The notes beneath the pieces were generated by a model. The model was not told the DNA's origin. It searched no databases and worked only from the letters and a program-made list of their open reading frames with translations. From a virus, in the IMG/VR virus record IMGVR_UViG_3300033552_000020, positions 1 to 42,542 of that record: 42,542 nucleotides of DNA; one strand, 5' to 3'. This document shows, piece after piece, positions 8,365-15,894 of the stretch. How positions within the stretch are numbered: position 1 is the stretch's first letter; each line of letters begins with the position of its first letter. The translations under genes and the position numbers were made by a program.

Positions 8365-8710
8365 CAGCTACCTCCGCTGTTTGCTTTATCATAATACGAT
8401 GCAGTCTAGTGGTTTCTTGATTTAGTATAGAAACTTCTTCTTGAAGCTTCTGATTTTCTAGGGTAAGTTTAGTAAGTTGACCGCTAAGTTTAATTAGCTC
8501 TATTTGAAGCTTACCAATTTCCCCTGATAATGTAGAATTTTGTCCGGACATTCGTTCTAACTCTGTATGCATAAGAGTTAGCAAGGAGGACTCAGTAGAG
8601 CCACTTTTCCAAATTTTCATAATACTTTGAATACCTAGTGCAATCACTGCCATGGTAACTATTAGAAAACCAAATATCTGGGCAAAATCGTATGAACCCG
8701 TCAAATTCAT
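8345..8710 (-). CDS. Membrane-anchored coiled-coil protein, 121 residues
   Basis: Start set at the ATG at 8710, where an AAAAGGG ribosome site lies seven bases upstream; a GTG at 8734 would add eight residues but has no clear site. The product has one N-terminal membrane segment (about 8-30, DFAQIFGFLIVTMAVIALGI) and a long coiled coil with leucine and glutamine heptads (about 45-110). First gene after a strong promoter. The topology is like an i-spanin, but the cassette already has one at 4461-4850. It may be a second envelope-spanning factor or a tail-associated membrane protein. Confidence 0.72.
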   Translation of the reverse strand: MNLTGSYDFAQIFGFLIVTMAVIALGIQSIMKIWKSGSTESSLLTLMHTELERMSGQNSTLSGEIGKLQIELIKLSGQLTKLTLENQKLQEEVSILNQETTRLHRIMIKQTAEVADALKTN

Positions 8711-8780
8711 AATATTGCCCTTTTTAAAAAGCACTAGATAGTACTTATAGTATTAAAATATTTTTTTCTCGATTCCTGAA

Positions 8781-8809
8781 ATTATAACACAAACACAGTT
8801 TAGGGTCAA
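8781..8809 (-). promoter_or_regulatory. Strong sigma70-type promoter for the distal fibre, lysis and phoH unit
   Basis: Minus strand: -35 TTGACC (8804-8809), 17-bp spacer, extended -10 TGTTATAAT with TATAAT at 8781-8786. The start would be near 8774, about 64 bases before the first ATG. It follows directly after the terminator at 8818-8843. The -35 is followed by CTAAAC, also seen in the 29-bp repeats upstream of terS. Confidence 0.9.
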
Positions 8810-8817
8810 GACGAAAA

Positions 8818-8843
8818 ACGGGGAGCCCTATAAAGCTCCCCGT
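8818..8843. terminator. Intrinsic terminator of the first fibre unit
   Basis: A 9-bp perfect stem (ACGGGGAGC / GCTCCCCGT) with an 8-base loop. On the minus strand the stem runs into TTTTCG, and on the plus strand into AGTTTTTT. It closes the unit that ends with the gene at 8850-9329 and sits immediately before the next promoter. Confidence 0.85.
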
Positions 8844-8849
8844 AGTTTT

Positions 8850-9329
8850 TTATATAACGTGTCTTGTTTTAATAGCTAGTTGTGGTCGGTACTCTAGTTT
8901 TGAAGGGTATTTACTAGAACTGTACACGGGCCAGCCAAAGCTAGTGTGAAAGCACCAAGATATTTTTCCTAAGGAGTAAGGCTTAGATATCTTGCGAGTG
9001 TAGAAGAACCCGTCTCTTTTATGTGGGCCACCTTCCGGCCAGTAGCTAGGGGCTTCTTTGGAGAATAAGCTATCAAACCCGTGAGCTCGGTTTCTTAGAC
9101 CAAACCAGTACCATGCGCTAATAAACCAACCGTACTTATTATAAATACGTTGTACAGTTGGTTCGTATAGTCCTATAAATTCTGCTTCATCTGGAGTATC
9201 GTACCAACTCCAAGCTAGATTTTTTGCATCGCGCTTAGTGCATAAGAGTGCAAAAAATACGGCTAGTGGCGCGGTTTGTGCTACTACAAAGCATAATAGT
9301 GCTACGAATATTACATATAATTTACTCAT
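8850..9329 (-). CDS. Putative membrane-associated protein, 159 residues
   Basis: N-terminal hydrophobic stretch (about 4-29, LYVIFVALLCFVVAQTAPLAVFFALL) followed by an aromatic-rich region with YDTPDE, YGWFISAWYWFGLRNRAHGF and SWCFHTSFGWPVY. The pattern TPDE then Y-W-F-G-L-R-N-R-A-H-G recalls an uncharacterised phage family (a DUF), whose role is not known. Overlaps the upstream hydrolase gene by 8 bases. Last gene of its unit before the terminator at 8818-8843. Confidence 0.72.
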   Translation of the reverse strand: MSKLYVIFVALLCFVVAQTAPLAVFFALLCTKRDAKNLAWSWYDTPDEAEFIGLYEPTVQRIYNKYGWFISAWYWFGLRNRAHGFDSLFSKEAPSYWPEGGPHKRDGFFYTRKISKPYSLGKISWCFHTSFGWPVYSSSKYPSKLEYRPQLAIKTRHVI

Positions 9330-9825
9330 GTAGTTCTTTCTGAGTTACTAGTACGCAGGTTGCCCCAGCTTGCATTGCCTTTAAAACAACGTCATCAGGT
9401 ATAGCCTTTGTTCCAAGATTAATACCAGCACTACGGAGTATGTTTAACACATAAGCTGCGCACTGTCTTACATCGTCGGCATCTAAAAGGATAAAAAATG
9501 ATTTAACCGCAGTAGCTTGTGAATAGTTAACCCCTACTTTTGATAGTGCTAGTTCTTCAACAGCTTCCGACCAATTAGCATTTAAAGGAATTAAGTAAAA
9601 ATCACCTATTGAACTCATTGGGTAAATACGTAGCTTAGGGCTAACTGCCTCTAGCATAAACACACGGCCACCTACTACCCAAGCAATACCAACATGAGAG
9701 TAGGTAGATCGTGTAAACATCCGCACAAAGTTTATTTTAACCCCTTTCCAGGTTAGCCAACTACCAGTGCTTTGCGCTATTAAGTCACCAGAACAAATTA
9801 GCGGGCGGGCGTCGCTGTAGATCAC
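9322..9825 (-). CDS. YiiX/NlpC-P60-like permuted papain-fold hydrolase, 167 residues
   Basis: Cysteine hydrolase-like protein. With the GTG start at 9825 it begins MIYSDARPLICSGDLIAQ. Visible family residues are the SGD turn (12-14), His44 in SHVGIAWV, Glu59 in FMLEAV and the likely nucleophile Cys122 in RQCAAYV; this circularly permuted order (His before Cys) is that of YiiX-like proteins. The GTG start is preferred because GAGGGG lies six bases upstream and the GTG overlaps the preceding stop (TAGTG). An upstream ATG at 9996 would add a 57-residue cysteine-rich segment that is only another frame of the preceding gene. Within a fibre region it could cut peptidoglycan or a surface amide or ester. 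Confidence 0.78.
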   Translation of the reverse strand: MIYSDARPLICSGDLIAQSTGSWLTWKGVKINFVRMFTRSTYSHVGIAWVVGGRVFMLEAVSPKLRIYPMSSIGDFYLIPLNANWSEAVEELALSKVGVNYSQATAVKSFFILLDADDVRQCAAYVLNILRSAGINLGTKAIPDDVVLKAMQAGATCVLVTQKELHE

Positions 9826-9971
9826 TATTTGCCCCTCAACGAGGCCAACGCAGCAACCGACAGCATCGTCTCTGCTGCTGTGTACTTGCTTTTTATGTTT
9901 AGCTTGAGCGCAGGAAGGTTGCCCGCAGCAACAACCGTCTGGGTTGCGTCTGTATACTTCCAGTTCATCAT
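9825..9971 (-). CDS. 48-residue small tail-region protein
   Basis: Starts at an ATG that overlaps the stop of the fibre gene (ATGA, 9968-9971) and ends in TAGTG, overlapping the hydrolase start. The product begins MMNWKYTDATQTVVAAGNLP, which has the WKYTDAT pattern of very short proteins often placed after fibre genes in tailed phages (recalled, not searched). A second ATG is at 9968. The gene is below usual length cut-offs and would be missed if the hydrolase were given its longer start. Function unknown. Confidence 0.7.
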   Translation of the reverse strand: MMNWKYTDATQTVVAAGNLPALKLNIKSKYTAAETMLSVAALASLRGK

Positions 9972-11032
9972 AATCTGCATCCCGTAAACAAAACAAAAAC
10001 CATACCTATGCACACAAGACTAGTTGCATTACCCGAAACAAGCCCAGATAAATTTACTGCCGAAATTGATGCTGATAAAAGTGAAGCATTACCGAAAGTG
10101 ATCACGCCAACAGACCCACCACCTGCGTTACTCATACCAATCGCGCCCGTAACTGTAAACCCTGTTGGAGGAACCCTAGCTTGTACTGGAAACGTTACAA
10201 AACATCGTGCGTTGCTAGAAGTAAAAACCATTCCTGTGTATGAGTATTCTGTAACTGCGACAACAGGCAGATACCGCTGACACTTTCGCAGGTCATCAGC
10301 AAAAGTAATCTCACTCACAGCAGCAACAGTACCGAGATTGAGCGTGACCTTTTCCATTGCCCACACATTACCTATCGTGGCGCAATCGTTGACTTGGTTG
10401 GCCGTGGCTATCAGGCTCCCAACAGTCCACACCTCAGGGGTGGTCGTGTGAAACTGAGTTCCAGCCATGTGCAGGAAATTAACAGACATGCCTGCGCCAT
10501 TTGTATAGTTCCACGTCCCTGCCGTGGGCAGACCACCGACCACAGTGAAAGAACAGTTTTGGTACACGTTGGCTGTTGGAAAGTTTATTTCCTTAACGTA
10601 AGCCCGGTCGCCGCCCCCGCTTCTTAAGGCAACGCAATGAATACCCGCTACAGGAACCATTGCTCGAAACCCAATAGTGAAGGTGTTGCCTACATATTTT
10701 TCAATGTCATACCCCTCGATTAATGTAACGTCTATAGCGGCGTTTGCCACGCCTACCGCACCAGATGCAGTGGTAATTGTGACCCGCCTAGCAAGCCTTC
10801 CCGCGCTGCTGCCCGCTACTTGCGCTACAGTAAATACGGTCGCGCCGCTTCTATCTGAAAGCCAGCCATCCAAGTCGTAAGAACCCGCAACAGGCGCAGG
10901 AAAGCTAGTCCCATTCTGCGCAACGCGAAATTCACCGTTGATGATGTCGTTGACATGACTCAGCTCTCTGGCACTAGCTATGCGAGAGCCGTCAGCAAAC
11001 ATTACACCGGAGTCTGATAGTTCAGTAGTCAT
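9968..11032 (-). CDS. Tail fibre or receptor-binding tip protein, 354 residues
   Basis: The N-terminal segment SDSGVMFADGSRIASAREL is an anchor also seen, with changes, in the 149-residue gene at 12281-12730 (SDAGVQFADG). Then comes NGEFRVAQNGTSFPAPVAGSYDLDGWLSD, a pattern common at the start of phage carbohydrate-binding fibre domains, followed by a beta-rich body with FADDLRKCQRYLPVV near 250. A GAGGT site precedes the ATG, which directly follows the stop of the 71-residue gene. Most likely a tip protein in contact with the cell surface. Confidence 0.75.
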   Translation of the reverse strand: MTTELSDSGVMFADGSRIASARELSHVNDIINGEFRVAQNGTSFPAPVAGSYDLDGWLSDRSGATVFTVAQVAGSSAGRLARRVTITTASGAVGVANAAIDVTLIEGYDIEKYVGNTFTIGFRAMVPVAGIHCVALRSGGGDRAYVKEINFPTANVYQNCSFTVVGGLPTAGTWNYTNGAGMSVNFLHMAGTQFHTTTPEVWTVGSLIATANQVNDCATIGNVWAMEKVTLNLGTVAAVSEITFADDLRKCQRYLPVVAVTEYSYTGMVFTSSNARCFVTFPVQARVPPTGFTVTGAIGMSNAGGGSVGVITFGNASLLSASISAVNLSGLVSGNATSLVCIGMVFVLFTGCRL

Positions 11033-11248
11033 TTATGCGACCTCACTTTTTACAATGCTTGAGCGGGCAAGTTGTCGTTTGGCGGCTACGTCTTGCGGCA
11101 TAGCTTTGCCCGTCTCCATTTGGCGCAGAACCATCCAGTCAGTTGACTGAAGATAGCTTTGGTCAACGATGTTGTCTGTATGCTGTTTTGTTAGATTGTA
11201 AACGTCAGCTTTTTGCTTAGCCGTAACAAGTTTTGTAAGGTCGATCAT
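11033..11248 (-). CDS. 71-residue tail-fibre accessory protein
   Basis: Small helical protein starting MIDLTKLVTAKQKADVYNLT with a C-terminal half YLQSTDWMVLRQMETGKAMPQDVAAKR. This YLQSTDWMVLR...PQDV pattern is frequent at the ends of fibre-assembly proteins and small fibre-adjacent proteins in phages. It overlaps the upstream gene by ATGA and ends right before the ATG of the 354-residue tip protein. Likely a fibre chaperone or base component; no enzymatic motif. Confidence 0.7.
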   Translation of the reverse strand: MIDLTKLVTAKQKADVYNLTKQHTDNIVDQSYLQSTDWMVLRQMETGKAMPQDVAAKRQLARSSIVKSEVA

Positions 11249-11535
11249 TGTGGCAACTCCATAAAGCCATCTGCAGGGTTGATGATAGGTTTGGGAAAGT
11301 TGGCCACATCGGTTGCGTCCGCACCCGTAGGCAGCAGCAACGACAAGTGCAGTACGCCAGCGATGCGCTCGATGTTGCCGAACAGAAGCTCGCAGTCGGT
11401 GGCGCTGGCTGGCAGTGTCGAGCCTTCAGTGACGACTGAGAAATCGTAGTCGATGCCGTTGATCGTGAGCGTGTCACCTGCTTTGACGACAACAAGTGTG
11501 TCGTCGCGGCGCTGGGGGATTAGTGTGATGTGCAT
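11245..11535 (-). CDS. 96-residue tail-fibre accessory protein (MHITLIPQRRDD family), intact copy
   Basis: Start set at the ATG at 11535, where AAAGGA lies seven bases upstream; an earlier in-frame start at 11562 lies inside the upstream gene. The product starts MHITLIPQRRDDTLVVVKAG and includes the NGIDYDFS segment and a C-terminal PADGFMELPQ. A clearly related but truncated copy lies at 12131-12268. Position after a tip gene suggests a fibre accessory role. No enzyme motif is seen. Confidence 0.72.
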   Translation of the reverse strand: MHITLIPQRRDDTLVVVKAGDTLTINGIDYDFSVVTEGSTLPASATDCELLFGNIERIAGVLHLSLLLPTGADATDVANFPKPIINPADGFMELPQ

Positions 11536-11545
11536 GATGTTTCCT

Positions 11546-12094
11546 TTAGAACCAGCGACCAATAGCTATAACTCTGGGGGCGTATGCTTGCGCTATGGTT
11601 GCACCATTACGCAAAACAAAAATTCCTGCTCCAGTACTTGTTGGATGACAAAATAAAACCCCAAAACAATCTGGATGGCTACCCGGAACAGCAACAACAG
11701 ATACAGAAAATGTATTGTCTATAAACACGGCTGGTAATGCAAAAGCTATATTACTTGATATTGAATTAATACCAAGTAGTCCGGTTGTAGGCTGGACACT
11801 AGTACATATCTGCGTACCATCTGCAAACCGTACAAACTCACCATTGGCGTTTGATCCGCGCTCAATGACCGCACCAGTAGGCACGCCCGCCGCTTGACTA
11901 ACTACACCAAGAATGTTGCCCCGGTTAATGATGCGATGACCCCCAAGCGCATTCATGTTGCCCGCTGCGTCGATAGCCACAGCTGTGAGCTTGCCGGTCG
12001 AGGGTCCGACGATGATATTTAGCAGGCCATCGTTACCTGCTGCAAGTGAAGATGCGGCGCTTACTGAGTCGCCTGCTGTGAGTAGTGTTGGCAT
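11546..12094 (-). CDS. Tail fibre tip protein B, 182 residues (duplicated cassette)
   Basis: Starts MPTLLTAGDSVSAASSLAAG, then residues from about 62 (LGVVSQAAGVPTGAVIERGS) through NANGEFVRFADGTQIC match closely the 149-residue gene at 12281-12730, as does the last segment ending AIGRWF. The middle, variable part differs. Shared conserved arms with a divergent core fit a receptor-binding tip that has been duplicated. An AAGGGTGA site precedes the ATG. Confidence 0.75.
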   Translation of the reverse strand: MPTLLTAGDSVSAASSLAAGNDGLLNIIVGPSTGKLTAVAIDAAGNMNALGGHRIINRGNILGVVSQAAGVPTGAVIERGSNANGEFVRFADGTQICTSVQPTTGLLGINSISSNIAFALPAVFIDNTFSVSVVAVPGSHPDCFGVLFCHPTSTGAGIFVLRNGATIAQAYAPRVIAIGRWF

Positions 12095-12130
12095 TTATGT
12101 CACCCTTGTGATGTTTATAGTGAGTATGAT

Positions 12131-12268
12131 TTAGAGCCTTGCTGGCAGCGTTGCGCCTTCGGGGATGGCAGATAAGTCGTAGTCAACATCGTTGATCGTA
12201 AGAGTGTCGCCTTGCTTGCTGATAGCAAGGGTGTCGTCGCGTCGCTGGGGAATTAAGTTGATGTGCAT
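12131..12268 (-). pseudogene. Truncated copy of the 96-residue fibre accessory gene
   Basis: 45-residue reading frame starting MHINLIPQRRDDTLAISKQG, with NDVDYDLSAIPEGATLPARL and then a stop. It matches residues 1 to about 43 of the intact gene at 11245-11535, where the protein continues for 50 more residues. The copy has therefore lost its C-terminal half, probably when the cassette at 11546-12094 was inserted or duplicated. It lies between tip A and tip B, in the same relative place as the intact copy has after tip B. Whether the short peptide is still made is open. Confidence 0.7.
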
Positions 12269-12280
12269 GATGTTTCTTTT

Positions 12281-12730
12281 TTAGAACCAGCGGCCAATTG
12301 CAAAGGTGCGCAAACTGTATGTTTGCGTTACGCTAAACCTGCGTGTTAGCAAGAAATTTGTAGCTGTTATGGTTGTGCCAGAAATCGAGTGGTAATAAGT
12401 GTTAGTCGCACTGACGCTCACAATACTCGTGTGAATGCTTACAGTGCCACCCCCAAACGTTGCGGGGAACGCGACGGTAGAAGTAACCCCGATGTCGGCT
12501 GTGGCTGCTTCGGAAAGGTCAACAAGTATGCAAATCTGCGTACCATCAGCAAACCGCACAAACTCACCATTAGCGTTACTGCCCCGCTGAATGACCGCAC
12601 CAGTGGGTACACCGGCTACCTGACTAACAACCCCAAGCAAGTTTGAAGGTCGGTAAGCTGTTCCGGCTGATACAGCCTGAACAGTTCCGTCAGCAAACTG
12701 AACACCAGCATCGCTATATGTAGTTGTCAT
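12281..12730 (-). CDS. Tail fibre tip protein A, 149 residues (duplicated cassette)
   Basis: N-terminus TYSDAGVQFADGTVQ is shared in pattern with the 354-residue tip protein; LGVVSQVAGVPTGAVIQRGS and NANGEFVRFADGTQIC are shared with the 182-residue tip protein; the end is FAIGRWF. Its ATG overlaps the stop of the large fibre (ATGA), so the two are probably coupled. Reads as one of three alternative or combined tip proteins sharing building blocks. Confidence 0.75.
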   Translation of the reverse strand: MTTTYSDAGVQFADGTVQAVSAGTAYRPSNLLGVVSQVAGVPTGAVIQRGSNANGEFVRFADGTQICILVDLSEAATADIGVTSTVAFPATFGGGTVSIHTSIVSVSATNTYYHSISGTTITATNFLLTRRFSVTQTYSLRTFAIGRWF

Positions 12731-15700
12731 AGGATGACCAATCTTTGATTTGTTGGAACAGTTAAAGCTGCACCTGTGGCAATAATTAAAGGCCCGACCA
12801 TTGAGGCGCTTTTACCAGTTGATAATGTGTAGCTGGTATTCATGACGCGACTGTTTTCAACGAACACCGTTTCGCCAGCTGCGCCGGTTGCGCCGCCGGT
12901 TGCTGGCAGTGGGTTGAGAACCACGTAATCCACGCCGTCATATTCAACGTCGAACAGTGTCGGCAAGGCATTTGCTGCAGGCGCTACTTTGGCACCGATG
13001 ACATTGTAGAGTCTGATGGGGGCTGCAGCCAATCCGTCGCGCACCAGGGTCGGCGCTGCGCCGTTGGGTGTGTGCAGCTTAATGCGGTAGCGCTGACCAG
13101 ATACCAGCGAGGGCTGCACCGGTAAAGTTGCCACGGAGTAGGCCGTGCTTGAGCCAACAGTTGTAACAGCCGTGTGGCTTTGTGCTTGCACAGCACCTTT
13201 GTCCACTTTTTCTAAATCTAGCTCGTTGATAGCACCCTGCACGGTAGTGGCAGCTATGCCTCCTGCAGGAGTGTTACTAATTGTTTTGTTAGTAAAAGTC
13301 TGCACTGTATCCAAATTTGCCGACTCGCTCCACGCTGTCCAGGCAGTCATCGGCCCTAACGCTGTTGCACCATTACCGGCTCTGGTGTATGTTTTGCCGG
13401 TGATGTAAGCAACGATCTGCTGGAAGCAGGTATTGCCAGAGCGAGACACCAACATGGCGCTGTCATCAAGTCCCACAGGCATGTTGACGTGAGGTGATGA
13501 CAGCCTATAAAACCCTGATGTAGCAACAGTGTTGAGATCAACAGCGCCGCCTAAGGTGGTAACTTTGTCCACCTTCCTAGCCTCCAGCCCGTTGATTGCC
13601 CCTTGCGCTGTTGCTTCAGTTACACCGGCTGCTGCCACGTTGCCTACCAAGGCCCCACCGCCGACTGCCGCTAATGTAGAAGCCGTAGTTTTCAAATCAA
13701 GTGCGGCTTGCTGCGCTGTGCTAACTGGCTTGCTTGCATCAGATGTATTATTAACGTTACCTAAACCAACCATAGCTGATGTAATACCGCCAATCGTACC
13801 AGTAAAAGTAGGGTTAGCTAAATTAGCTTTTAGTGCAAGATCGGTATTGTCAGCAATAGTACCGTCACGGTCTTGAAAAGTATACGTTCTAGCAACTGTA
13901 TTAGCATTAGTAAAAAATGATGTGATTGTATTAAGTGCGTTCTTAAAGTTTATCTGAAAAAGTGTAAGTCCTGCGTATCCACCACTAGCATCTTTGCCTG
14001 CCAAAGGCTGTGCCAAGGCATTAGCGGTAGCTTGAGCTGTGCTAACAGGTTTGCTAGCATCACTAGTGTTATCTACATTACCAAGACCAACATCTACTTT
14101 GTTTGATGCAAACTTTTTCCAGGCACCCCAAGCACTAGCACCCGCAGACGTTCTCATCCACAAGTTATTACTGTCAGTAAGAGCGATTTGTTTAACTTCT
14201 CCCCCACTAAAATCCGGATAACTTTTAACGTTAATTAAACTATGATAAGTCCCACTGTCTACAATACTTGTAGTTGTATTAGCTTTAAATTCAGCTTTAA
14301 CACCAAGAGCAACAGCTGAAGGCAAATTGTTTACAGCTCTTGTGTCGTCGGAAGTTAGTGTTGAGGAGCTAACTGCAACACCTGTAGTAGCTAACTTACC
14401 ATCTAATGCAATTTGAAGACCTGTAACTGTACTTATTGCTTGTGCACCAGTATGATTAGCTCTTGCTAATAAAATTGCGTCTGTTGAATTAGCTGTTGCA
14501 CTTGTAGCTACACCCGCTAACTTAGTAAAATCAGTTGCGCTCATTGAGCCGGCGGCGGCTCCTGTAGCTGCATTAATTGATATAACAGGAGTTGAGGTTC
14601 CTGTTACAACTTGAATCGGTAAAGCACCGGTAACACTTGTTACAGTACCGCTACCTGCTCCTGTTGCACCTATTGGACCTTGAGTACCTGATATGGCTAT
14701 ATTCCAATCTGCTAGTGTTCCGCTGCCCTCAATATCTAAAATATTCATTACCAGCGCACCTGTGCCGCTGTTGTAACTGGTTACCGCGCCGTGCATATAG
14801 TTAGCACTGTTGGCTGCGCTAGTTAAGCTTAAGAACTGGCCTGCCCCCCAAGCTTTACCCAGAGTTGTGGTAAAGCTTTTGCTACCAAGGCCTATTAATA
14901 CGCTAGTAGTACTAGTGCCTATGGTTAAATAGTTAGCGGCTGTTGTAGCACTAGAGGCTGCATTGGTAGCTTGAGTAGAAGCCGTTGAAGCACTTGCACT
15001 AGCGTTTGTAGCTTGAGTAGAAGCTGTTGTAGCACTAGCTGCGGCGTTTGTAGCTTGAGTTGTAGCGGTTGAGGCACTAGCAGCTGCATTGGTAGCTTGA
15101 GTAGAGGCTGTTGTAGCACTTGCACTAGCGTTTGTAGCCTGAGTTGTAGCGGTTGAGGCACTTGCACTAGCGTTTGTAGCTTGAGTAGAGGCTGTTGTAG
15201 CACTTGCACTAGCATTGGTAGCTTGAGTTGTAGCTGTTGTAGCACTTGCAGCAGCATTTGTAGCTTGAGTAGAGGCTGTTGTAGCACTTGCAGCAGCATT
15301 TGTAGCTTGAGTTGTAGCTGTTGAGGCACTAGCAGCAGCGTTTGTAGCTGCACTAGTAGACTGTACAGCTACCCACGCTGTACCTGTCCATACTCTCATT
15401 TCTGGTATGGCTGTGTTCCAGTAAATTGCTGAAACAAGTAAAGCAACTCCATCATTATCTAAGGTAGGATTAGTAGCTTTACTACCTAAGTATCTGTCAT
15501 CAAAAGCATCATAGCTAGCTGCTGCATTTGTAGCTTGAGTTGTAGCTGTTGAGGCACTAGCAGCAGCGTTTGTAGCTGCACTAGTAGACTGTACAGCTAC
15601 CCACGCTGTACCTGTCCATACTCTCATTTCTGGTATGGCTGTGTTCCAGTAAATTGCTCCAGTAAGTAAAGCAACTCCATCATTATCTAAGGTAGGATTA

Positions 15701-15894
15701 GCAGCTTTACTACCTAAGTATCTGTCATCAAAAGCATCATAGCTAGCTGCTGCATTGGTAGCTGAAGTAGAGGCTGAGGCTACACTGGTATCTATATTAT
15801 CTAGTTTAGTACCTACAGCGGCTATTTCAGTAGCCGTAGCTAACTTATTAAGCTCCGTAATATAGTCTGTTTGGCCTGAGTAAAAATTAGGCAT
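12727..15894 (-). CDS. Large tail fibre, 1055 residues, repeat-rich
   Basis: Long side or central fibre. From the N-terminus: a short attachment region (YSGQTDYITELNKLATATE), two copies of a 76-residue unit containing YDAFDDRYLGSK and WNTAIPEMRVWTGTAW, a shaft of nine 14-residue repeats rich in A, S, T, N and Q (likely trimeric helix), then beta-shaft modules (TKLAGVATSATAN, GLGNVDNTSDASKPVSTAQ twice) and a C-terminal beta region. GGAG lies before the ATG. The DNA is A+T-rich up to roughly 13740 from the start side, then clearly richer in G+C, so the C-terminal third looks exchanged. Followed by three tip genes. Confidence 0.85.
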   Translation of the reverse strand: MPNFYSGQTDYITELNKLATATEIAAVGTKLDNIDTSVASASTSATNAAASYDAFDDRYLGSKAANPTLDNDGVALLTGAIYWNTAIPEMRVWTGTAWVAVQSTSAATNAAASASTATTQATNAAASYDAFDDRYLGSKATNPTLDNDGVALLVSAIYWNTAIPEMRVWTGTAWVAVQSTSAATNAAASASTATTQATNAAASATTASTQATNAAASATTATTQATNASASATTASTQATNASASASTATTQATNASASATTASTQATNAAASASTATTQATNAAASATTASTQATNASASASTASTQATNAASSATTAANYLTIGTSTTSVLIGLGSKSFTTTLGKAWGAGQFLSLTSAANSANYMHGAVTSYNSGTGALVMNILDIEGSGTLADWNIAISGTQGPIGATGAGSGTVTSVTGALPIQVVTGTSTPVISINAATGAAAGSMSATDFTKLAGVATSATANSTDAILLARANHTGAQAISTVTGLQIALDGKLATTGVAVSSSTLTSDDTRAVNNLPSAVALGVKAEFKANTTTSIVDSGTYHSLINVKSYPDFSGGEVKQIALTDSNNLWMRTSAGASAWGAWKKFASNKVDVGLGNVDNTSDASKPVSTAQATANALAQPLAGKDASGGYAGLTLFQINFKNALNTITSFFTNANTVARTYTFQDRDGTIADNTDLALKANLANPTFTGTIGGITSAMVGLGNVNNTSDASKPVSTAQQAALDLKTTASTLAAVGGGALVGNVAAAGVTEATAQGAINGLEARKVDKVTTLGGAVDLNTVATSGFYRLSSPHVNMPVGLDDSAMLVSRSGNTCFQQIVAYITGKTYTRAGNGATALGPMTAWTAWSESANLDTVQTFTNKTISNTPAGGIAATTVQGAINELDLEKVDKGAVQAQSHTAVTTVGSSTAYSVATLPVQPSLVSGQRYRIKLHTPNGAAPTLVRDGLAAAPIRLYNVIGAKVAPAANALPTLFDVEYDGVDYVVLNPLPATGGATGAAGETVFVENSRVMNTSYTLSTGKSASMVGPLIIATGAALTVPTNQRLVIL
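14966..15343. repeat. Nine tandem 42-bp units in the fibre gene
   Basis: Each unit begins GTAGCTTGAG (one has GTAGCCTGAG) on the plus strand and differs from the others by a few bases. On the coding strand each gives a 14-residue unit of the type ATNAxASAxTAxTQ. The array codes the fibre shaft. Copy number could change by slippage or recombination without breaking the frame, because 42 is a multiple of three. Confidence 0.92.
15301..15756. repeat. Two near-identical 228-bp tandem units in the fibre gene
   Basis: The segment from about 15301 to 15528 is repeated from 15529 to 15756 with few changes (for example GAAACAAGT against CCAGTAAGT). The unit length of 228 keeps the frame (76 residues, containing the DAFDDRYLG and AIYWNTAIPEMRVW segments). 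High nucleotide identity suggests a recent duplication. Confidence 0.88.

Noticed and set aside
9826-9996. 57-residue cysteine-rich N-terminal extension of the papain-like hydrolase
   Set aside because: It is the overlapping frame of the 48-residue gene; the GTG at 9825 has a much better ribosome site and an overlap with the preceding stop.
14925-15353. 142-residue frame rich in Leu, Gln and Val, in another minus-strand frame
   Set aside because: It is a shadow of the 42-bp repeat array of the large fibre; the composition follows from the repeat itself, and there is no ribosome site.
9968-15894. Diversity-generating retroelement acting on the tip genes
   Set aside because: No reverse transcriptase gene and no template repeat with an adenine-specific mismatch pattern is visible in the window; the similar tips look like a normal duplication.
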